Origin: Deroplatys truncata
Lineage: Eukaryota > Arthropoda > Insecta > Mantodea > Mantidae
Reading direction: 5' to 3'
Assembly (NCBI GenBank): GCA_030765065.1
Contig: CM060984.1
Coordinates: forward strand, 1,932,001 to 1,996,000
Length of the DNA: 64,000 bases
How positions within the stretch are numbered: the first letter of the stretch is position 1; each line of letters begins with the position of its first letter. The translations under genes and the position numbers were made by a program. The notes under the pieces were generated by a model. That model had not been told where the DNA came from and ran no database searches. It worked only from the letters and a program-made list of their open reading frames with translations. This document shows, one piece after another, positions 35,601-46,763 of the stretch.

Positions 35601-38209
35601 ATGTTCTAAAATGGGAGATAATGTTGCTGATATCTTCACATGGTTGTACCCGCGCCATCTACAGTACAGTCTCTGCTATGTTCAAAATGGGAGATACTGT
35701 TGATACCTTCAAATGGTTGTATCCACGCCATGTACAGTACAGTTTCTGCTATGTTCTAAAATGGGAGATACTGTTGCTATCTTCACATGGTTGTACCCAC
35801 GCCATCCACAGTACAGTTTCTGCTATGTTCTAAAATGGGAGATACTGTTGCTGATATCTTCACATGGTTGTACCCACGCCATCTACAGTACAGTTTCTGT
35901 TATGTTCTAAACTGGGAGATACTGTCCCTGATCTCTTCACATGGTTCTACCCACGCCATCTACAGTACAGTTTCTGTTATGTTCTAAAATGGGAGATACT
36001 GTTGCTGATATCTTCACATGGTTGTACCCACGCCATCTACAGTACAGTTTCTGTTATGTTTTAAAATGGGAGATACTGTTGCTGATATCTTCACATGGTT
36101 GTACCCACGCCATCTACAGTACAGTTTCTGTTATGTTCTAAAATGGGAGATACTGTTGCTGATATCTTCATATGATTGTACCCACGCCATCTATAGTACA
36201 GTTTCTGTTATGTTCTAAACTGGGAGATACTGTTGCTGATATCTTCACATGGTTGTACCCACGCCATCTACAGTACATTTTCTGTTATGTTCTAAAATGG
36301 GAGATACTGTTGCTGATAACCTCACATGGTTGTACCCACGCCATCTACAGTATAGTTTCTGTTATGTTCTAAAATGGGAGATACTGTTGCTGATATCTTC
36401 ACATGGTTGTACCCACGCCATCTACAGTACAGTTTCTGTTATGTTCTAAAATGGGAGATACTGTTGCTAATATCTTCACATGGTTGTACCCACGCCATCT
36501 ACAGTACAGTTTCTGTTATGTTCTAAACTGGGAGATACTGTTGCTGATATCTTCACATGGTTGTACCCACGCCATCTACAGTACAGTTTCTGTTATGTTC
36601 TAAAATGGGAGATACTGTTATCGATATCTTCAATGGTTGTACCCACGCCATCTACAGTACAGTTTCTGTTATGTTCTAAACTGTGAGATACTGTTGCTGA
36701 TATCTTCACATGGTTGTACCCACGCCATCTACAGTACAGTTTCTGTTATGTTCTAAAATGGGAGATAGTGTTGCTGATATCTTCACATGGTTGTACCTAC
36801 GCCATCTACAGTACAGTTTCTGTTATGTTCTAAAATGGGAGATACTGTTGCTGATATCTTCACATGGTTGTACCCACGCCATCTACAGTACAGTTTCTGT
36901 TATGTTCTAAAATGGGAGATAATGTTGCTGATATCTTCACATGGTTGTACCCGCGCCATCTACAGTACAGTTTCTGCTATGTTCTAAAATGGGAGATACT
37001 GTTGATGATACCTTCAAATGGTTGTATCCACGCCATGTACAGTACAGTTTCTGCTATGTTCTAAAATTGGGAGATACTGTTGCTGATATCTTCACATGGT
37101 TGTACCCACGCCATCTACAGTACAGTTTCTGCTATGTTCTAAAATGGGAGATACTGTTGCTGATATCTTCACATGGTTGTACCCACGCCATCTACAGTAC
37201 AGTTTCTGTTATGTTCTAAACTGGGAGATACTGTCCCTGATCTCTTCACATGGCTGTAGCCACGCCATCTATAGTACAGTTTCTGTTATGTTCTAAAATG
37301 GGAGATAGTGTTGCTGATATCTTCACATGGTTGTACCCATGCCATCTACAGTACAGTTTCTGTTATGTTCTAAACTGGAAGATAGTGTTGCTGATAGCTT
37401 CACATGGTTGTACCCACGCCATCTACAGTACAGTTTCTGTTATGTTCTAAACTGGAAGATAGTGTTGCTGATAGCTTCACATGGTTGTACCCACGCCATC
37501 TACAGTACAGTTTCTGTTATGTTCTAAAATGGGAGATAGTGTTGCTGATATCTTCACATGGTTGTACCCACGCCATCTACAGTACAGTTTCTGTTATGTT
37601 CTAAAATGGGAGATAGTGTTGCTGATATCTTCACATGGTTGTACCCACACCATCTACAGTACAGTTTCTGTTATGTTCTAAAATGGGAGATAGTGTTGCT
37701 GATATCTTCACATGGTTGTACCCACGCCATCTACAGTACAGTTTCCGTTATGTTCTAAAATGGGAGATTCTGTTGCTGATATCCTCACATGGTTATACCC
37801 ACGCCATCTACAGTACAGTTTCCGTTATGTTCTAAACTGGGAGATTCTGTTGCTGATATCTTCACATGGTTGTACCCACGCCATCTACAGTACAGTTTCT
37901 GTTATGTTCTAAACTGGGAGATACTGTTGCTGATATCTTCACATGGTTGTACCCACACCATCTACAGTACAGTTTCTTATATGTTCTAAAATGGGAGATA
38001 CTGTTGCTGATATCTTCACATGGTTGTACCCACGCCATCTACAGTACAGTTTCTGTTATGTTCTAAACTGGGAGATAGTGTTGCTGATATCTTCACATGG
38101 TTGTACCCACGCCATGTACAGTACAGTTTCTGTTATGTTCTAAAATGGGAGATACTGTTGCTGATATCTTCACATGGTTGTACCCACGCCATCTACAGTA
38201 CAGTTTCTG
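32697..38209. repeat. 77-bp minisatellite array, 71 full units
   Basis: The 77-bp unit (for example 32714-32790, starting 'atggttgtacccacgccatc', with 'ctacagtacagtttctg' in the middle and ending 'ctgatatcttcac') repeats with a strict period. Unit starts run from 32714 to 38174, with small length changes at about 35640 (-4), 35713 (-3), 36557 (-1) and 37018 (+1). That gives 71 complete units plus a 17-bp left and a 36-bp right partial unit. Units differ by few bases. Recurrent variants are 'catgcc' for 'cacgcc', 'aactgg' for 'aaatgg', 'gatagt' for 'gatact', and 'agtagatttt' for 'agtacagttt'. Each unit has an ATG that opens the same 66-codon frame, because 77 is not a multiple of three. These ORFs are a by-product, not genes. 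Confidence 0.98.
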
Positions 38210-39815
38210 TAAGACGTACGGCATAAATTAGTACAACTACCACCAGTGATGCAATTAGGAAGTATTTCGTTCACACCAACCCTATTATTAACGAAGCTAA
38301 TTTTGTTATTAATTTTTACATTTGTTTTAGCAAGGAGGGAGTTTCAACCCCCCCCCCCCTAGCCTATGCTTCTGCTGCAGAAACACAAAGAAGTGATCTA
38401 GGAATTGAACACTTGTAATGAAATAGCTGATGCCACTCTCACATTCTCCTTCACATCATATAAGCAGTGAAGTAGATTCTTTCTTGCAAAATATTTTCTG
38501 CAAATTTACGAAAGATAGAACTTAATTTTTTCACCGAGATCTCTCTCCAGTTTAAAACATAACAATCTATGTAACTGCTGGCAAGCTAATAGTGAAGAAA
38601 AGTTACATTTTGTAGTTTTGTTTTCTTTTGGTAAGCATTTAATGTTCTACCAATTTCAATGACTTGTTAAGGCTGGTACACAAGTTTATGGAGATAAGAG
38701 TTAAAACATTGGTTACAGTAGATACACATAATGGGAGGCTTGCTGTTGATCAAGTCCCCCAGACCTTCCCTTATCATCATTCAAATATATTTACCATATT
38801 CATTTCAAATCTGCATTGTAAACAAATGACATCCAAAACGTAAATCAATTTTCCATGACGCTATTGATGCAGAAACTGACATGCTTGCCTTGTGAATTAA
38901 AAGCAATCACATAAGTATTTAACATTTCTCTTATTGTTTCTGGTTCCCATTCTTGATTTTTTTTTTAAATCTTTGGGTCACATCCTTGGAATACATTGCA
39001 CAAATACCAAGTTTGGTATTCATCTAAACTTTCATTTTTGAGTAATGCTTCTCCATCCTTCCCATTTTATTGGAATCCTGTGAAATCTGATACTGATTAT
39101 ATGATTACAATATACCAGTTTTTCTGTGTACTATAGCACATCATCTATGGAAAATGCCTGCACGTTTTGTGTTGGATGTAAATAAGTCTGCATAATCTTT
39201 ACAATCATTGGAAAAACATTCCAGCATTTGACGTAAGATTTTATTCTATAGTCCTGCCATTATTAGAAGCACACCTGATGTAAACAGAAGCATGTGGCAA
39301 GCTGTGCATTGGCCGCACATTACAACATACTTCCAAGTCGATTACAGAAATTTATTTTTTAAGTTATAAAAGTTTATTTTGTTAAAAAATATTCCTAAAA
39401 TATTAAATTTTAGTTTACATTGCATTTGAAAAAAAATATACGTAATTAATGAAAACTTAATGGAGATATGCATACGGACTATTTTCTATTACTCAAATAC
39501 AGCTGGTCAGGCTTGTTGCATTTAGCAGTGCTCACTTGTTTATTACACTGTGGTAAATGGTGGTTAAAGTTAATAATTATTAAGAGTAATCAAAATGTAT
39601 ATGTGAAACATCCCAAATGAAATACTCTGAAAAGTTGTGAAAAAAAAAACTATTGTATTGAATGTGTTCAGGTTTTATAAGTATGCAGATTTAGCTATTA
39701 AACACATCATTACTTTAACGACCAAGTTTACTGGTGTTTCAGTAAAAAGTGTCAACTCCATTCATGTGGAAAAGCACAAAACTGTTATCTTCAAAGAAAA
39801 AGTAATACAAAAAAC
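38210..39815. other. AT-rich flank of the minisatellite, no gene
   Basis: Contains a poly-C run (about 38349-38360). It also holds a reversed fragment of the 'actttctctact' repeat family at about 38985-39060 ('caaataccaagtttggtattc...tttttgagtaatgct'). No ORF with a recognisable motif. Confidence 0.45.
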
Positions 39816-39986
39816 CTGTTCTTAGCACGAAATGTGAAATGGGCGGGATTGGAGCACTTAACACCACTGATCTGCTAGTCAAGTGGTTCAGGAAGGAAGC
39901 AAATGTCTTCAGATAGTGTGTATGATCCGACCAGCGCGTAGCAATGTAATTTGCATATCAGTATAAAGTGCACTGGTTTTGCTTAA

Positions 39987-40370
39987 ATGAGGTTCCCTTC
40001 TAAGGCTGGCTGGATTATAAGTTCAACTATGCGGATGGAGTCTTCAGAAAATTCACGAACCAGAGGACAGGAAGAAGAAGCCAGGGGAAAGAAAAGGAGC
40101 AGGGTAAGTAGCTTTGATGGAGAGACAAGGCAAACACCGGGCAAGCAAGATCGACCAGAAAAACAGCTGAGAGAGGATACACAAAAGCTGCCAGTGGAGA
40201 TAGTCACGGGACCAAGCAAAACGGAGCCCAACATATTCTCTTCACCAGCAGGAAGCATCATACATGTGGAAAAGGGAACGCAAGGCCAGAAACTTGTGGA
40301 AAGATTTCCATTGACAAGAAGCAAGGCCAAATTACAGCAATTCACGTTTGAGAGGAAGAGTTCGGTATAG
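39987..40370 (+). pseudogene. LINE 1: N-terminal low-complexity region before endonuclease
   Basis: A 127-codon open stretch rich in Glu, Lys, Arg, Ser and Gln (RTRGQEEEARGKKRSRVSS) ends just before the endonuclease. It has no recognised domain. It could be the leader of the pol ORF or the tail of ORF1. The next frame starts ten bases after its stop. Confidence 0.4.
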
Positions 40371-40377
40371 CAAAAGG

Positions 40378-40900
40378 CATTGGGGATTATATTCTGGAAT
40401 GTACAAGGATTGTTTGAAAAGTTAAAGAATAGAGAAATAATGCAGATCTTAAGATTAGGTGATGTGATAGGGTTGGTAGAGACTTGGTTGGCAAACGACT
40501 TTCATGTGGAAATAAGCGACTTTGGATTCTACGGGAAAAGTGGAACAAAGAATGTCAGGTGGTTTAGGGTAATTTGTTAGGAAAGATTTGAAATGCGAAG
40601 TGAAAGTGTGTAAAGATTTGGGAGAAAATTCAGTGTTGTGGTGCGTATTAAGTGTAACAGGGGAGAAGAAAGAGGTATGTATTGCAGTGGTATATAACCC
40701 GCCAAGTGCCTTGGACTTTTATAGTCCAAACTTGTTCAAGATATTGAGGAGTTATCAAACAGATACCTGGACAGTAGCTTCATGATAATGGGTGATTTCA
40801 ATGCCAGAGTAGGATTAAGTCAAATAAAGTGAATAGATCCTGAGAATGAATTAACGGGGGGAGACATGCTCTAGTAATCATTTCCCACTGAGGCTAAGTT
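40378..40900 (+). pseudogene. LINE 1: APE-type endonuclease
   Basis: Motifs of the apurinic-like endonuclease follow in order: IIFWNVQGLFEKL (the Asn-containing first motif), DVIGLVETWL (catalytic Glu), VYNPPSALDFYSP, MIMGDFNARVG (catalytic Asp and Asn, near 40790-40815) and SNHFPLRL near 40875 (the SDHxP His motif with Asp changed to Asn). It nicks the target to prime reverse transcription. A frameshift near 40570 and a stop at 40783-40785 break the frame. Confidence 0.8.
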
Positions 40901-40989
40901 TTATAAGTACATATAAGAATGAACCAAAACAAGAACATAAAGGAGTTAAAATTGATAAATATAAATGGAGGGATTAGGAGGCAGAAGTT

Positions 40990-42345
40990 TTTATGAAGGA
41001 ATTAGGGTCAGACATAGGGGTAATAAGGAAGAAAGAGGTAGTAGAATTGCTGAAAGAAAATAAAACGGATGAAGCAGTTTTAAAGGTAGAAATGTTAGTA
41101 AAATATGCAGGTGTAAGGATGAAAGTGAAAGATTGTATAGATGGGAAACAGAAGGGATGGTACGATGAAGAATGTAGGAGGGCAAAACAAAGAGTTTTAG
41201 GGGAACTAAGAAGGTGGAGGCAGGAAGAAGGGCAAAAGGAAAGAGAGGAGTTTTTGATTGCAAGATGGGGATACAGAAACTTGTTGGAAGTAAAGAGAGA
41301 ATGGGCCGAAAAAATGAGTATAAAGTTACATGAGGCAGCATAAGCAAATGATAGCAAAACAACATGGATGTTGGTGAAAAGAATGTATAAGGTTAGAGCA
41401 AGAGAAAATAATATAAGTGCGGAAGAATGGTTCAAGTATTTTAAAAATTTGCTAGGAGGGCAACATGATAACCAAACAATTTGGGTAATGGAAAATAATT
41501 ATGTTGAGCAATTGGATAAGCCAATAGATGTAGGGGAAGTGAGGGAACAAATTAATAGATTGAAAAGGTACAAAGCATCCGGTATTGATGGCATACCAGG
41601 GGAGTTTTGGAAAGCTTGGAGTCTAAATGAAAATCGATTACAATTGCTGGTTAGGATATTAAATGCAATCTTTGAAGAGGAGGAGGTTCCTAGGAGTTGG
41701 AAAACAGCAATAATGGTGCCAAGATTTAAGAATAAAGGGGAGGTGAATAACCCAGAAAATTATAGGAAGATTAGTTTGTTATTAGTGTTAGGTAAAGTTT
41801 ATACAGGGGTTTTGGCTGAAAGAGTGCAAAATTGGGCGGAGCAAGAGGGAAAGGTATCTCATCTACAGGTGGGATTTCCGAAAAACAAGAGAGCAATAGA
41901 CAATATTTTTATATCTTCAATGGTAAATAAATATTTATCAAATAAAAGGGGAAGATTGTATATCTTATTTGTTGATTTAGAAAAAGCTTTCGATACAATA
42001 AATAGGGAAGCCTTATGGACCAAATTGGGTATGAAAAGAATGAGTGACAAGTGTATAAGAACAATACAAACAATATATGAAAATAATGATTTTTGTATAA
42101 GATTTGATAAAAATGTAAGGACGAAAGAGATTAAAAATTGTACAGGTTTAAGGCAAGGCTGCAAGTTAGGCACTATATTATTTAATTTGTTTAATTTGAC
42201 GATATTCCAGAGATAATTAAGTTTGAAAATAGCCACTCTACAATAATTGGGAATGAGGAGATACCAGGCTTACTATTTGCGGATGATTTGGTTGCAGGAT
42301 CAATAACTACTGTGGGATTAAACAAAGTAATTGGAGCAATAGAGT
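40990..42345 (+). pseudogene. LINE 1: reverse transcriptase
   Basis: The 116-codon linker (40993-41343) is charged and helical. The 282-codon ORF (41368-42216) then covers RT blocks: KASGIDGIPGEFWKAW, VPRFKNKGEVNNPENYRKISLL, ILFVDLEKAFDTINREALW (first catalytic Asp region) and GLRQGCKLGTILFNLF. After a shift, LLFADDLVAGS (about 42270-42300) gives the intact ADD active-site pair. The minus-strand ORFs at 40974-41435 and 41859-42236 are antisense shadows. Confidence 0.88.
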
Positions 42346-42449
42346 TTTTGTAACAAGTGGAGTCTTAGGGTTAATACAAGCAAAACAAAAATAATGGTAA
42401 TAAGTTGAGAAAGGATGAAAAATGGAGTTGGAAAGGTAAGGAAATTGAG

Positions 42450-42457
42450 GTTGTCAG
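42450..42457. repeat. hAT target-site duplication, left
   Basis: 'gttgtcag' directly before the element end. The identical octamer is at 45450-45457. Eight bases is the standard hAT duplication. Confidence 0.95.
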
Positions 42458-45449
42458 CAGTGGCGAAGCATGACTTTCAAAGTGAGGGAAGCTCCAAGTA
42501 ATAATTTTCATTAAAATAGGAGAACCATGAATGTTGTATCTATACTTTTTCTTAATCTCGGTAAAAAAAGAACTAAAAATAGATTTAAATTTTTACAAGT
42601 AATGAATAATATTTTTGCTTAATATCAGTATAAAAAGAAATAAAAATAGATTTAAAGGTTTACAAGTAATGAATAATCTATTTTCATAAATACGAGTAAA
42701 TTAAATATTGTACCTTATTTTTTGTATATCAGATTGATCCTTCTAGTTTTCCTCCCAAAGATATCACTCACATCATCGTAGAAGGATGGGCCTTGAAAGC
42801 AAGGACTTCTCAATGCTGAGAAGAAAGTCTCCCCTGACCTTGAGTATTTCAAAGATAGGATTTAATTCTCTTCATTGTTGAGAATGACCTCTCAGCAGAC
42901 AAACTAGATGCCGGGATGGTTATTGCTAAAAGGACAAGTTTATGTAGTTCTGGAAACACGACACTAATCCCACTTGTCAAGTACTGATGTAATTTCACGA
43001 CAGTGTCTTTATGCATTTCAATATCTCTGAATAACGCACACAATTCACTTCTCAAAATTGGTAAATCAAAGAATTTGCCAAAGCTCTGCTTTAACCTAAA
43101 GAGCCCTTCTTCTGGAAACTGTTTTGCAAATTCCTTAAACTTTGCAGAGTCTAAAATACTAAGGAATTTGAGTTTTTCCAAGTCAGTAAATCTGGAATCC
43201 ATATTGATCTTCATTACGTCAATAATTTCAAGAATAATCTCTTATAAGAAGTTGATACATTTTCCCCTGGTATAGTATCTACTCTAAGTCTTTTATTACG
43301 GCCAGGCATACCACACACATCAGATACTTTATGCCAGATAGATTCAAAATCATCTCTGAGTTTCATAAGATGCATTGAAAATTTGTCAACTTGTTTACGG
43401 CAAAACTCAATATCAAAAGCTTTCTTTTGGAGTACTTGGAACAGTACAATAGAATACATGAAGAAAAAAGTTGAAATCAAACCCATGTAATGTTCAAAGA
43501 AGACCTTGAGCACCATATACTGTTTCCGGATCCCAACCATCTGCATTTTCTACCACTGAATTTAGCAAGTTTTCTATATCTTGTTTGTACTCATACACAG
43601 TTTGTAATAGCCTGTTACCATAATTCCATCTTGTTGGAGCTAATGTTGGAAATCTCTTGTTTATTTCAGAGTCTAATGCTGCCATTCGCTTTGTAGATTT
43701 AGAAAAGAAAATGCCAAAACCAGAAAGTGAAGTAAAAAATATTTTACACTGCTTAATAAAGCTCACAGCTTGTGACAAAACCAAATTCAGTCTATGTGCA
43801 TAGCAATGCACAAATACAGCTTGTGGGCATTTTTCTCTTACTCTCATCTGAAGACCACTGTGTTCCCTGACATTACAGCTGCCCCATCATATGTCTGTGA
43901 CACCAATTTCTTTTCACAATTAAATTCTTTTAAGATCTCAAACACATGATGTGCTAAAGAACTTGCTGTTCTATCGACACTGGCATCTCTGAAACACAGA
44001 AATCTTTCTTCAATACTTCCAGTTTCTGTCACATACCTAAGTATAATAGCTGTGATTTCGTTGTAATATCTGTTGCCTCATCCACAATAATTCCAACAAA
44101 GGAAGTCTCAGAAATTTCCTTCTTTATTTCGTTTGTCATCAGTTCTGAAACAGAATAAATAATATCATTCTGTGACACTAGACAACCCTGAAAAAACAGT
44201 CGAATTTGACAAGTGACGAGATAAGTCTATATCAAAATCTCCTAATTCCTTCAACATTTCAATATAATTTCCTCTGTTCAAAGAGCTTTCGGACTCGTCA
44301 TGACCTGGAAATGCAAGTTCCTGCTTTCCCAAAATGCATACTACCTTTATCATTTGCAAAAGGATTTTCCTGTTTCTTTTTACATCTTCATTGTGCTTCT
44401 GTATTGTGAGCTGGAATTGTTCACTTAAACATGATTCAATTTGTGTATTTCCGAACTGCGTAAATTCTTTCAGACAAATAATGTTATTTTGCGATCCTTG
44501 ATGCCTTTTCTGAGCTTTGTGTAAATTATTCAAGTCGTCAAAACCTGCATAATTCCAAGTGCTTTTTTCTTGCAAAAATAGCAAGCACGGCCAGCAAAAC
44601 AATTTTCGCAATCTATGACACCCACATAACCATGGAATTGTATCATGTTTTCATTAAAGTGGCGCATAAATGTTTTAACACCTTTGCTTTGTGTGCCGAT
44701 ATCATTATTAAAAAGTTTTTTCGGCTTGTCACTTTTAATTATATTTATTTTTCCTCATAACTGAAAGAATTAAACCTACTCTTCAATACTTTTTCTATTG
44801 TAGTCACACGTAGACCCTTCTTGCACTGCAAGACTGCTCACACTACAAGCAGACATATCCCCAACCCACTCCACTCAAGACGTTCCAATAATTCGTACAG
44901 CTGGCCAAAACCACGTGAAATGTTAACCTAAAATGGAGAAAGTATGAAATTCACATGCTTTTGCTAATAACTTAAAATTTCACAAGAAATACCTATTTAT
45001 TAGTAGCAAATATCAATCTACGCAAAATATGCGAATTATTGCTATTAAAATATACTTACAGTTCTATTTAAAAGTGCCACATAAAATAAAACAACAAACA
45101 TTTCTTCGCACACTACAGAGATTTCACGTGACGATGTCTTTCAACGCTTCCGAAGTCACGACAAGTCCCAATTGCTTCCGGAAACCTACGACGTATGTTG
45201 GCTAGTTGCTAGTGGAGGTTACGATTGGTGAACATGGAAATGCTCAGTATTGAATGAGCTCGTGGATCTGGTCAGTCAAGCTTCGGCAGTTGTCCAGATG
45301 TCAGCAGCACTGCGGATGTTCACGAATAAATTTTAAAAATGTATCCAGAGTAAATAAAATGTTTGTTCGCGTGAATTTTATTTGTCTTCTTCTTTTTAAA
45401 TTCTTGGGGAAGAGGCGCTTCCACCGCTTCTATGTACGTTTTGCCACTG
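42458..45449 (-). mobile_element. hAT DNA transposon inserted in LINE 1
   Basis: The 2,992-bp element begins 'cagtggcgaag' and ends 'cgttttgccactg', short imperfect inverted termini (CAGTGGC/GCCACTG) of hAT type. Perfect 8-bp duplications flank it. Removing the element and one octamer rejoins the LINE in one frame across the site (KGKEIEVV-RNFDYLG), so the boundaries are exact. The transposase lies on the minus strand. Confidence 0.95.
42780..44760 (-). pseudogene. hAT transposase (ZMYM1-like/TTF-type), frameshifted
   Basis: Five consecutive minus-strand segments cover the protein. 44611-44165 starts with a TTF-type zinc-binding start (LFCWPCLLFLQEKSTWNYAGFDDL) and continues through a helical N-terminal domain. 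44150-43844 has an IIVDEATDITTKSQLLLY segment with catalytic Asp, then VSQTYDGAAVMSG. 43847-43494 has VFVHCYAHRLNLVLSQAV and PTRWNYGNRLL. 43546-43214 is the helical insertion domain. 43214-42849 ends with ITIPASSLSAERSFSTMKRIKSYL, the hAT dimerisation block with catalytic Glu in SAERSFS. At least four frame breaks make it non-functional, but residues are well preserved, implying recent decay. Confidence 0.88.
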
Positions 45450-45457
45450 GTTGTCAG
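45450..45457. repeat. hAT target-site duplication, right
   Basis: 'gttgtcag', identical to 42450-42457. Confidence 0.95.
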
Positions 45458-46440
45458 AAATTTTGATTATTTGGGAGCAAGACTAAGTAGCAACGGTAGA
45501 TGGGGAGAACAAAAGAAACAGGATTTAACAAAAGGTAAAGAGGCAATGAAAGTTATTAGAGCATGTTTAGATAAAATACCTGGGATGCACGTAAAATGGA
45601 TAGAAAGAGCATATGGAGCAGTAGTTGAGGCAAAAATGCTGTATGGTGCACAGATTTGGGGTATTGAAGAGGGGTGGGAGCAGGTAAATAAAGTGCATAG
45701 GAGCTTTAGTAAAATAATTCTGGGTCTACCAAGAGCCTAACCTAATGGGGTTGCACAAATGGAGTTAGGGAGATTTGGTAGTAAAGCTAAAATTATTGAA
45801 AGAATAGTGAAATGTTCGTTGAGAATTAAGGAATCAGAGAATAGTAATACTTTAAAACAATGTTTGGAGGTTCAGCGAAAGCTAAATAAAGAGGATACTT
45901 GGTACAAGCGCCTAGAAGCAATTCTCAATGAAATAGGGTGTGGGGATATTTGGAAATATAGACAATCACGTGAGAAGGGATGTTGGAAAAGAGTTAGATT
46001 GAGGATTGAAGATAGGGAAAGACAGGTAATAAGTGGTAGTTTTAATTCAAAAAGATCATTATATGTATATACAGAGATTAAAAGGACATGGGGAAGAGAA
46101 AACTATGTTGATGTTTGTAATAAAATAGCAAGAGAGGGTTTTGCATGGGCTAGGTCAGGGGTGGTGTGGTTAAAAGGAATAGGAGGACAAAATAAAGGCA
46201 AACGCCCATTATGTAATAGCAAATTTAATAATTATTGGCATTTATTGTTAGAATGTGAAGGAACAATGAATATGAGGAAAAAATTGCAAAGAAACAATTA
46301 GTCTAGATTACCAAATGAAATTATAGTTAAAAGGTTGTTAAGAGTTAAATCCAAGGAAAGTTTATTTGAAATAGGAAAACATTTAGGTGTAGTGAGAAAT
46401 AAATGGCTGAAAAAATTAGAAATAGGGAATAGAAAGAAAA
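45458..46440 (+). pseudogene. LINE 1: C-terminal domain
   Basis: Continues the RT thumb and C-terminal domain after the hAT insert: RNFDYLGARLSSNGRW, IERAYGAVVEAKMLYGAQIWG, HRSFSKIILGLPRA, one stop, then 180 codons ending RPLCNSKFNNYWHLLLECEG. That last block is the C-x2-C...H...C zinc-like tail common in this LINE group. The first Cys of the usual CPLC is Arg here, while copy 2 at 52.1 kb retains CPLC. Confidence 0.82.
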
Positions 46441-46684
46441 TGTAGATTGTTGAATCATAAATTAAACAGGACCCAATGACTCGACAAACATGGTGTTGGA
46501 TGTTTGTGGGCCCTTAGTAATGCAGCAACTTAGTGAAAATATGTAAAGGATAATGTGTAGAGATAAAATTATGTATTATAGAACTTATATGAGAATTAAT
46601 TTATGTAACTAACGAAGTGAAATAAAATATCTATTTATCTACAAAAAACTTAATCTTGTTCATAAAATAATGTCATATTTATAA

Positions 46685-46763
46685 GGTTTTATAGACCTGA
46701 TGAATCAAATAATTCTGCCTTTTCGTAACTACCAAATGATTAAATCTCTTCTCACAGATTTCA
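46685..46763 (-). pseudogene. Out-of-frame relic of a 27th C2H2 finger
   Basis: Just beyond the zinc-finger stop codon, the +1 frame reads HKCEICEKRFNHL...NYLIHQ, a further finger of the same array. Compared with the other finger junctions, a 4-bp 'cagt' lies between the Pro codon and the His-Lys-Cys codons. This shifts the frame and creates the premature TGA at 46761-46763. The first zinc-binding His position of the relic is Gln, so this finger was lost or is decaying. Confidence 0.75.

Larger units (their letters stand above)
39816..46640 (+). mobile_element. Non-LTR retrotransposon (LINE family 1), copy 1, split by hAT
   Basis: An APE-type endonuclease, reverse transcriptase and C-terminal Cys/His region occur in order on the plus strand. 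They are interrupted at 42458-45449 by a hAT element. Without the insert the LINE is about 3.8 kb, close to full length. A 9-bp direct repeat 'acaaaaaac' at 39807-39815 and 46641-46649 may be the target duplication; it is low complexity, so tentative. The 3' end is 'gaaataaaatatctatttatct'. Two further copies occur at 49.6-52.2 and 58.4-62.1 kb. The clade is uncertain; no RNase H domain is seen. Confidence 0.85.

Noticed and set aside
32697-38209. CRISPR-like array
   Set aside because: Whole units repeat without unique spacers, and the genome is eukaryotic.
32714-38226. More than fifty 66-codon ORFs in the repeat array as a gene family
   Set aside because: They are the same frame reopened by each 77-bp unit; no independent coding evidence.
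40974-41435. 153-codon minus-strand ORF (Leu/Ser/Phe-rich)
   Set aside because: Antisense to the LINE linker/RT region; composition is the complement of a Lys/Glu-rich coding strand.
41859-42236. 125-codon minus ORF
   Set aside because: Antisense of the LINE reverse transcriptase.
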